A stretch of 10,273 nt of DNA from DASUCS01 sp041166365 (GTDB taxonomy: Bacteria; Actinomycetota; Acidimicrobiia; Acidimicrobiales; JACDCH01): NCBI GenBank assembly GCA_041166365.1, contig JBEEFX010000115.1, forward strand, positions 1 to 10,273, read 5' to 3'. A program made the position numbers and the translations under genes. Below the pieces are notes generated by a model. That model ran no database searches, had not been told where the DNA came from, and saw only the letters and a list, made by a program, of their open reading frames with translations. Shown here piece by piece: positions 5,697 through 10,273 of this stretch (positions within the stretch are counted from its first letter, which is position 1; every line of letters starts with the position of its first letter).

Positions 5697-6704
5697 TCAG
5701 CCTAAGAGCTGGTAGCGCACCGACTCCCACGATCCTTGCGGCTCGGTTTCGGTGCGGGCGCCCCCGTCGTGCCACCAGCCGTGCCGCTCGTAGAACGACC
5801 GCGCCTTCGAGTTGCCCTGGAACGTCCACAACCGCAAGTCCTCGAACTTGTGCTCGTGCAGCCATGTCGTGGCGGCCGTGAGCAATCGATGACCGATGCC
5901 GAGGCCGATGGCGAGGGGATCCACGTACAGCAGGTTGATCTCGCCGGTCACCGCGGGATCGAGGTCGGCGTCACGAGTCGGGCCCAGAACCGTGAGCCCG
6001 ACGACGGTGCCCGGCCGGCCGGCGACCAGTGCGCCGCGGCGGCGGGTCGGCGGCAATCGCAAGAAAGGCCACCAACTCGAATAGGCCGCGCCGAGATCCA
6101 TCGCGTCGAGCACGCCCTGCGGCATCACGCCGGTATACGCGTGCTGCCACGACCGATGCCGTACAGAACAGAACGCCGCGCAATCGCTCGCGGTCGCCGC
6201 ACGTATCGGCTCATCCCCGGTGATGCGCGCGTAGGGAGGTGCCACCGACTCGCCGGTCGCCGCGGCCAGGAGCGCGATGTCGGACCGATCCTGTTCATCA
6301 GGCTCGTACTGACTGTGCGTCACCACTTGCATCCCGGACGAGAGGCAGCGCACCGTTCGGCCCAGGATCGTTCCTTCGCCGTGCAGGGCGTACGTGAAGC
6401 GGCGACCGTCGCCGACCTCCTGCACCATCCCGCGTTCACTGGGCGTCACGACATGGAGGTCGACCCGCTGGTCATAGGGCGTGCGCAGCACGATCCGGGC
6501 CGGAGGTTCGTCGATCCGCTCCGTGAACCCGAGCGGTCTCAGCGCGTCGACGATGGCGTCCGCGCGAGCCAACGGGACGACGAGATCGAGATCGTCGTGC
6601 GCTCGGGTCACGCGACCGATGAGCGCGTCGATGCCCCACCCGCCGTCGACGATCGCGTCGGGGACATGATCGAGGACGTCCAACACGAAGTCAGCGCTGA
6701 ACAT
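5697..6704 (-). CDS. Fused ANT(2'')/Lnu-type nucleotidyltransferase and GNAT acetyltransferase
   Basis: Two domains in 335 residues. Residues 1-150 resemble the aminoglycoside 2''-adenylyltransferase / lincosamide nucleotidyltransferase group: GGWGID at 21-26, HDDLD at 36-40 (carboxylates for Mg-nucleotide), VDLHVV at 81-86 (third acidic residue D82), then the group's GEGTILGR, CLSS and YEPDEQDRSDIALL segments. Residues 165-335 are GNAT-like: INLLYVDP at 256-263, a glycine-rich acetyl-CoA loop IGLGIG at 266-271, and NSKARSFYERHGW at 298-310. The GNAT loop has Ile where Gln or Arg is usual. The start at 6704 is preferred since GGTGG lies six bases upstream and the domain begins at once; 6719 and 6740 are alternatives. 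It overlaps the rsmI stop by 14 bases. Drug modification is a family-based guess; the natural substrate is unknown. Confidence 0.87.
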   Translation of the reverse strand: MFSADFVLDVLDHVPDAIVDGGWGIDALIGRVTRAHDDLDLVVPLARADAIVDALRPLGFTERIDEPPARIVLRTPYDQRVDLHVVTPSERGMVQEVGDGRRFTYALHGEGTILGRTVRCLSSGMQVVTHSQYEPDEQDRSDIALLAAATGESVAPPYARITGDEPIRAATASDCAAFCSVRHRSWQHAYTGVMPQGVLDAMDLGAAYSSWWPFLRLPPTRRRGALVAGRPGTVVGLTVLGPTRDADLDPAVTGEINLLYVDPLAIGLGIGHRLLTAATTWLHEHKFEDLRLWTFQGNSKARSFYERHGWWHDGGARTETEPQGSWESVRYQLLG

Positions 6705-7527
6705 CGATCGCCACCGCATAGGCGCGTCGTTTCGGAACACCGAGCGCGCTGGCGACGACCGCAGCCGCGTCGCGGGGCGAGAGGCCGCGCCGGAGCGCGT
6801 CGTCGACCGCGTCGCGCACGTCTTCGTCGGTCGCGTCGCCCGGTGCGGGTGCGCCGTCGATGACGATCACGAATTCCCCGCGGGGCTCCTGTTGAGCGAC
6901 CCAGCTGACCGCGTCGCCGATCGTGCCGCGCCACACCTCCTCGTGCAACTTGGTCAGCTCTCGCGCGAGGGCGATTCGTCGTTCGCCACCCAAGGCGGTC
7001 GACAGATCGGCCAGCGTCCTGGCCAGCCGATGCGGAGCCTCGTACACCACGATCGTGCGCCGCTCGCCCGCGAGCTCCGCAAGGCGTTGCGTCCGACCAC
7101 TTCCCTTGCGGGGCAGGAATCCTTCGAACACGAACCGTCCCGCCGGCAGGCCGCTGGCCACGAGCGCCGCGACCGCGGCCGATGGCCCGGGCACGACCTC
7201 GACGACATGCCCCTCGGCGGCCGCGGCGCGAACGAGGCGCTCTCCCGGATCGGAGATGCCCGGCGTGCCCGCGTCGGTCACCACCGCGACGCGTTCACCG
7301 CTCGCGAGCCGCGCCAGCACCTCGCCGATGCGACCAGCCTCCGTGTGATCGTTCACGACGAGCAGCGGTGAGGTGCGTTCGATGCCGGCGTGCGCGAGCA
7401 ACCGCCCGGTACGGCGGGAGTCCTCGCAGCAGATGACGTCGGCCGTGCGCAGTGCCTCGATCGCGCGTGGCGACAGGTCGCCCATGTTGCCGATGGGAGT
7501 GGCGACGAGGACGAGCGCGCCGCTCAC
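6691..7527 (-). CDS. rsmI: 16S rRNA (cytidine(1402)-2'-O)-methyltransferase RsmI
   Basis: RsmI 2'-O-methylates C1402 of 16S rRNA in the decoding centre, using S-adenosylmethionine; it belongs to the tetrapyrrole-methylase fold. 278 residues from GTG at 7527, the normal size. Motifs: VATPIGNMGDLS (8-19), CCEDSRRTGRL (33-43), VTDAGTPGISDPG (83-95), VVPGPSA (111-117), FEGFLPRKG (134-142) and the EFVIVI strand. A C-terminal helical tail (DEDVRDAV onward) matches the family's small extra domain. The frame is open upstream through a repeat-bearing insert to a second GTG at 7623, which overlaps the DUF192 stop and would add 32 low-complexity residues; ATG 7563 is also in frame. The family N-terminus favours 7527. 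The stop overlaps the downstream fusion gene. Confidence 0.95.
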   Translation of the reverse strand: MSGALVLVATPIGNMGDLSPRAIEALRTADVICCEDSRRTGRLLAHAGIERTSPLLVVNDHTEAGRIGEVLARLASGERVAVVTDAGTPGISDPGERLVRAAAAEGHVVEVVPGPSAAVAALVASGLPAGRFVFEGFLPRKGSGRTQRLAELAGERRTIVVYEAPHRLARTLADLSTALGGERRIALARELTKLHEEVWRGTIGDAVSWVAQQEPRGEFVIVIDGAPAPGDATDEDVRDAVDDALRRGLSPRDAAAVVASALGVPKRRAYAVAIDVQR

Positions 7528-7635
7528 CCCTTCATCTCGGGGGCTGCGCCCCCGGGCCCCCATCGCCGTTCGGCTCGCTGGCGCTCGCTCGCCCGGCGGG
7601 ATGATCTCGCGGCGCTCGCTCACCCCTTGATCTCG
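7521..7635. repeat. 19-bp direct repeat flanking a GC-rich 77-bp insert between DUF192 and rsmI
   Basis: Bases 7521-7539 and 7617-7635 match at 18 of 19 positions (mismatch at 7533/7629), 96 bases apart. On the minus strand both copies read GAGAT(C/G)AAGGGGTGAGCG. One copy is the natural end of DUF192, the other contains the rsmI start. The 77 bases between (7540-7616) hold GC-rich palindromic sequence and an 11-base direct repeat GGCGCTCGCTC at 7580-7590 and 7611-7621. It looks like a small palindromic intergenic element with target duplication, or a tandem duplication that later diverged. No transposase is nearby. Confidence 0.7.
7538..7554. repeat. GC-only hairpin just upstream of the rsmI start
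   Basis: CGGGGGC (7538-7544) and GCCCCCG (7548-7554) form a perfect 7-bp stem with a 3-base loop. On the minus-strand RNA it ends 10 bases before the rsmI GTG, where it could affect ribosome access or act as a pause. It is part of the 77-bp inserted segment. Confidence 0.6.
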
Positions 7636-7952
7636 AGCTGGTCGCCCACCTTCAGGTTCCAGTGACCGAAGGCCCCCGCCTCCGCCTCGATCACGCCGTG
7701 GGCCTTGAACACCGGCCGGCCAAGTCGCCAGCGTGGCATCGTCACGATGCGCAGCACGACCATCTCCTTGTCGACGAACGCGACATCGACCGGAAAGCGC
7801 ATCCCGAGTGTGTGCACCGACTTCGCGGGCTGCAGCAGGATCGCACCGTCGAAACCGTCGCGGCCGAGCAGCCCACGAGCGCGCGCCTTGCTGCCCTCCG
7901 CCACCTCCAACGTGGCCAGCACCTCGCCGTCGTCGCGCACGAGCCATGCCAT
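7620..7952 (-). CDS. DUF192 family protein
   Basis: A 110-residue protein of the DUF192 (COG1430) family, whose biochemical role is not established. Family segments seen: ARGLLGRDGFDGAILL (about 25-40), VHTLGMRFPVDVAFVD (46-61), and VIEAEAGAFGHWNLKVGD (87-104). Many relatives carry a signal peptide; this one does not and so is a cytoplasmic, domain-only form. ATG at 7952 sits two bases after the ychF stop (TAGCCATG). The stop is followed by the repeat-bearing gap before rsmI. No Shine-Dalgarno is visible, so translation probably depends on coupling to ychF. Confidence 0.9.
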   Translation of the reverse strand: MAWLVRDDGEVLATLEVAEGSKARARGLLGRDGFDGAILLQPAKSVHTLGMRFPVDVAFVDKEMVVLRIVTMPRWRLGRPVFKAHGVIEAEAGAFGHWNLKVGDQLEIKG

Positions 7953-7954
7953 GG

Positions 7955-9037
7955 CTAGACGTTGAACCGGATCTCGAGCGTGTCGCCGTCCTGGACCTCG
8001 TAGTCCTTGCCTTCGATGCGGAGCTTGCCCACTTCCTTGGCCTTGTTCCACGACCCGAGCTCGAGCAGCTCGTCCCAGCGGATCACCTCCGCCCGGATGA
8101 AGCCGCGTTGCAGGTCGGAGTGGATGACGCCCGCACATTCCGGGGCGTGCGCGCCGGCACGGAACGTCCACGCCCGAGACTCCTTGTCGCCGGTCGTGAG
8201 GAACGTGCGCAAGCCGAGCAGGTGATACGCGGCACGCGCGACCCGTGGGAGGACGCCCTCGCCGAGGCCGAGACCCTCGAGCATCTCGGCCCGCTCGTCG
8301 AACGGCAGCTGCGCCGCCTCCGATTCGAGCTGCACGCACACGCCGAGCACTTCGGCCGCGTCTCCGAGATCGTCGGCCACCGATTGCACGATGCTGTCGT
8401 CGCCGATCTGGTCCTCACCCAGGTTGACCACCGCAAGCACGCGTTTCGTCGTGAGCAGGAAGAACGACTTCAACGTCTCGCGTCGCTCGGCCGTGAGGTC
8501 GGCGCGGTAGAGCGGGGTGCCCTCTGACAGCACGCCGATCGCCCACTCGAGCGCGGCGACCTCGGCGGCCGCATTCGGCTCGGGCTTCGCGCCCTTGGCC
8601 GCCTTGCGCCGCCGATCGACGAAGGTCTCGGCGCTGGCGAGATCCGCCAGGGTGAGCTCGAACTCGAGCGTGTGCAGGTCGTCGAGGGGATCGTTGCTCC
8701 CCACCACGTTGTCGTCGGCGAACGCCCGCAGCACGAAGAGGATCGCGTCGACCTCGCGGATACCGCCGAGGAAGCGGTTGCCCAAGCCCTCGCCCTGCGA
8801 CGATCCCCGCTGCAACGCGGCGATGTCCACGAACTCCGCGGTCGCCTGCACCACCTTCTTCGATGCGCTCATCGCGGCCAGCGCGTCGAGGCGAGGATCG
8901 GCGACGTGAGCGACGCCGACATGCGTCTCGGTGGTCGAGTAGGCGTGGGGCGCCACGACGGCCGAGCCGCCGGTGAGGGCGTTGAACAGCGCCGACTTCC
9001 CGGCGTTGGGTAGCCCTACCAGCCCGAACCGTTCCAT
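7955..9037 (-). CDS. ychF: YchF/OLA1-family P-loop NTPase, divergent
   Basis: Ribosome-associated Obg-related NTPase; family members bind ATP at least as well as GTP and act in translation and stress responses. 360 residues, standard length. Seen: P-loop GLPNAGKS at 8-15, switch-region TTETHVGV, VDIAALQRGSSQGEGLGNRFL from about 70 (G3 and the YchF signature), IREVDAIL, a G4-like NLGE at 205-208 in place of the usual NxDE-type sequence, and a C-terminal TGS domain (GKDYEVQDGDTLEIRFNV). The G3 reads DIAA rather than DIAG and the segment after DDNVV is shortened. ATG at 9037 starts directly before the P-loop. An open frame continuing to 9961 is antisense to the PHP gene and is not coding. Divergent promoter region at 9038-9067. 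Confidence 0.94.
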   Translation of the reverse strand: MERFGLVGLPNAGKSALFNALTGGSAVVAPHAYSTTETHVGVAHVADPRLDALAAMSASKKVVQATAEFVDIAALQRGSSQGEGLGNRFLGGIREVDAILFVLRAFADDNVVGSNDPLDDLHTLEFELTLADLASAETFVDRRRKAAKGAKPEPNAAAEVAALEWAIGVLSEGTPLYRADLTAERRETLKSFFLLTTKRVLAVVNLGEDQIGDDSIVQSVADDLGDAAEVLGVCVQLESEAAQLPFDERAEMLEGLGLGEGVLPRVARAAYHLLGLRTFLTTGDKESRAWTFRAGAHAPECAGVIHSDLQRGFIRAEVIRWDELLELGSWNKAKEVGKLRIEGKDYEVQDGDTLEIRFNV

Positions 9038-9043
9038 CGCGAA

Positions 9044-9063
9044 GGTCGAGCGTAGTCTCGACC
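9044..9063. promoter_or_regulatory. Inverted repeat with facing -10-like boxes between ychF and the PHP gene
   Basis: GGTCGAG (9044-9050) and CTCGACC (9057-9063) are perfect complements around a 6-base centre, in the middle of the 30-bp divergent gap. Two TANNNT hexamers overlap inside it: TAGTCT on plus (9053-9058), ending nine bases before the PHP ATG, and TACGCT on minus (9054-9049), ending 11 bases before the ychF ATG. Such a short gap allows almost no leader, so both genes may start with very short or no leader. Operator function is inferred. Confidence 0.45.
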
Positions 9064-9067
9064 CCCG

Positions 9068-10084
9068 ATGAATCCGTCCGACGCCCTCGACCGTGTCATG
9101 TACCTGCTGGACCGCGAGCTGGCCCCCGCGCCGAAGGTCAAGGCATTCGAGCGCGCCCGCGACCTCGTCAACGAGATGGATCCGAACGAGCTGCGCAAGC
9201 TCCACGGCGAAGGACGATTGAAGGAGCTCCCGGGCATCGGCGACAGCACGGGCGGTGTCATCGCGGAGGCGCTCGAGGGCAAGGTTCCCGCGTATCTCAC
9301 GAAGCTGGAGAAGAGCAGCCAGATCCCCGTCGGCGAAGGCGCGGCGATCCGGGCTGCGCTCAAGGGTGACTGCCACACGCACTCGCACTGGTCCGACGGC
9401 GGCGCGCCGATCGAAAAGATGGCCGAGACGGCGCGCGAATTGGGTCATGAGTACCTCGTGATGACCGACCACTCCGCACGGTTGACGATCGCCCACGGGC
9501 TCTCCGCCGAACGGTTGGAGGCGCAGCTGGTGGAGATCGAGCGGCTCAACGAGGAGATGGCGCCCTTCCGAATCCTCACCGGCATGGAGGTCGACATCCT
9601 CGAGGACGGCACGCTCGACATGACCGACGAGATGCTGGCGCGGCTCGACGTCGTCGTCGCCAGTGTGCACTCCAAGCTCAGCATGGAGCGCGAGGCAATG
9701 ACGAAGCGGATGGTGCTGGCAATGGCCAACCCGCACACCGACATCCTCGGGCACTGCACCGGGCGCAAGGTCGTCGGTCGCGGCCGCCCACAGAGCAAGT
9801 TCGACGCAGAGCTGGTGTTCGCGGCGTGCGCGCGCTTCGACAAGGCCGTCGAGATCAACTGCCGGCCCGAGCGGCAAGATCCGCCGGAAGAGCTGTTGCA
9901 GCTCGCGCTGGACTGGGGATGCAAGGTGTCCATCGACACCGACGCGCACGCTCCGGGGCAACTCGAGTGGCAGCCCTACGGGTGCGACAAGGCAGCGCGG
10001 CTCGGCATCGAGCCGGAGAACATCGTGAACACGATGAAGGCGGATGACCTGGTCGCTTGGGCCGGTTCACACCCCAGCCAGTAG
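9068..10084 (+). CDS. PolX-like helix-hairpin-helix plus PHP-domain phosphoesterase lacking the polymerase core
   Basis: 338 residues. The N-terminus (about 1-90) resembles the helix-hairpin-helix part of bacterial family X polymerases, with LPGIGDSTGGVIAEALEG at 54-71; the C-terminus (99-338) is a PHP domain as in PolX, where it gives metal-dependent 3'-5' exonuclease or phosphatase activity. Probable metal ligands are H103 and H105 (GDCHTHSHWSDG), D110, H135 (MTDHSA), E174 (GMEVDIL), H201 (ASVHSK), H229 (ILGHC), D292 and H294 (DTDAHA). The catalytic palm and fingers of PolX are absent, leaving a stand-alone nuclease or phosphatase. ATG at 9068 is the only good start; no Shine-Dalgarno precedes it. 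A histidinol-phosphatase-like role is an alternative, but the HhH region favours DNA. Confidence 0.88.
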   Translation: MNPSDALDRVMYLLDRELAPAPKVKAFERARDLVNEMDPNELRKLHGEGRLKELPGIGDSTGGVIAEALEGKVPAYLTKLEKSSQIPVGEGAAIRAALKGDCHTHSHWSDGGAPIEKMAETARELGHEYLVMTDHSARLTIAHGLSAERLEAQLVEIERLNEEMAPFRILTGMEVDILEDGTLDMTDEMLARLDVVVASVHSKLSMEREAMTKRMVLAMANPHTDILGHCTGRKVVGRGRPQSKFDAELVFAACARFDKAVEINCRPERQDPPEELLQLALDWGCKVSIDTDAHAPGQLEWQPYGCDKAARLGIEPENIVNTMKADDLVAWAGSHPSQ

Positions 10085-10087
10085 GGT
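10082..10087 (+). promoter_or_regulatory. Possible -10 element before the bL37-like gene
   Basis: TAGGGT, which begins with the PHP gene's TAG stop, fits TANNNT and ends ten bases before the ATG at 10098. No Shine-Dalgarno lies at the usual distance from that ATG. A short-leader transcript is possible; no -35 box is convincing. Readthrough from the PHP gene 13 bases upstream is the simpler reading. Confidence 0.22.
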
Positions 10088-10097
10088 GCTCTCCCTT

Positions 10098-10184
10098 ATG
10101 TCGAAGAAGACGGCGAAGCGCAAGAAGAACGCTCGAAAGAACAAAGCCAATCATGGGCGCAAGCCCAACGCCGGCAGCGGCTGA
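10098..10184 (+). CDS. Small basic ribosomal protein, bL37-like (28 aa)
   Basis: A 28-residue, very basic peptide. It begins MSKKTAKRKKNARK and contains KANHGRKPNAG; actinobacterial bL37, a roughly 24-residue 50S protein described from mycobacterial ribosome structures, ends with an ANHGKRPN-type motif, as I recall it. In both cases a Lys/Arg-rich N-terminal half precedes this motif, as expected for a peptide buried in rRNA. The gene starts 13 bases after the PHP stop. Its end overlaps the start of the next gene by 32 bases in another frame. It is short enough to be missed by default gene callers. The assignment rests on remembered motif similarity; the coding nature is well supported by composition and the matching tail. 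Confidence 0.7.
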   Translation: MSKKTAKRKKNARKNKANHGRKPNAGSG

Positions 10185-10273
10185 ACCAGTCGCGGAGCTG
10201 ATCCACGGGGTCGAGGTCCTCGATCCTCATCGGTGGCTCGAAGACGGCGGTTCCCCGGCGACGATCGCCTGGG
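10153..10273 (+). CDS. Prolyl oligopeptidase (S9A)-type peptidase, N-terminal 40 residues, runs off the window
   Basis: Only the start is present. DPHRWLEDGGSPATIAW at residues 24-40 matches the conserved DPYRWLED...SPET.AW segment at the N-terminus of prolyl oligopeptidases and oligopeptidase B, serine peptidases that cut short peptides; the preceding VAELIHGVEV matches the usual strand before it. The catalytic domain is outside the window. ATG at 10153 is the only start in frame before the motif; it lies inside the bL37-like gene, overlapping it by 32 bases in a different frame. No signal peptide is visible, consistent with a cytoplasmic enzyme. Whether it is S9A or an oligopeptidase B relative cannot be decided here. 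Confidence 0.8.
   Translation, partial: MGASPTPAAAEPVAELIHGVEVLDPHRWLEDGGSPATIAW

Noticed and set aside
7580..7621. CRISPR-like or tandem repeat array
   Set aside because: Only two copies of an 11-base unit (GGCGCTCGCTC), without regular spacers; better explained as part of the small palindromic insert.
9038..9961. Upstream extension of the ychF frame to a 668-residue protein
   Set aside because: The extra region is antisense to the PHP gene, whose metal motifs are intact, and YchF proteins begin directly before the P-loop at 9037.

Overview
The window is GC-rich, compactly coded bacterial DNA. The gene order suggests a high-GC actinobacterium. rsmI, metG, tatD, a cell-wall enzyme gene and ksgA lie in the order known from the Mycobacterium rsmI / metG-tatD-rpfB-ksgA-ispE neighbourhood. 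A short actinobacteria-style basic ribosomal protein (bL37-like) and almost universal absence of strong Shine-Dalgarno sites fit the same picture. A deep-branching class such as Acidimicrobiia is my best guess; no 16S rRNA or other taxonomic marker is present to prove it. No tRNA, rRNA, CRISPR array, transposase or phage gene was seen.

Minus strand, in transcription order (right to left, 9037 to 1): ychF (translation-associated ATPase), a DUF192 protein, rsmI (16S rRNA 2'-O-methyltransferase), a fused nucleotidyltransferase-acetyltransferase, two small unrecognised proteins (115 and 46 aa, overlapping), a nested hairpin, rmuC, metG, tatD, a short promoter-bearing gap, an RlpA-like double-psi beta-barrel protein, rsmA/ksgA, and the first 73 codons of a family III CoA-transferase. 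Most junctions are overlaps or gaps of a few bases. The exceptions are at 1604-1731, 5087-5208 and 7528-7619; all three hold inverted or direct repeats.

Plus strand (9068 to end): a PolX-like helix-hairpin-helix plus PHP phosphoesterase, a 28-aa bL37-like gene, and the start of a prolyl oligopeptidase-type peptidase. This arm diverges from ychF across a 30-bp gap with an inverted repeat at its centre.

Functionally this is mainly a translation and rRNA-modification neighbourhood (ychF, rsmI, metG, rsmA, bL37) with DNA maintenance genes (rmuC, tatD, PHP protein) and a cell-wall gene. The most notable points are: metG has no ATG, GTG or TTG start upstream of its HIGH motif (an ATC sits at the expected position); an RlpA-like protein occupies the slot used by rpfB in mycobacteria; an ANT(2'')/Lnu-like nucleotidyltransferase is fused to a GNAT domain; and a 96-bp GC-rich insertion flanked by 19-bp direct repeats separates DUF192 from rsmI, apparently splitting an ancestral GTGA stop/start overlap. 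I did not find a clear new multi-gene defence or mobile system.
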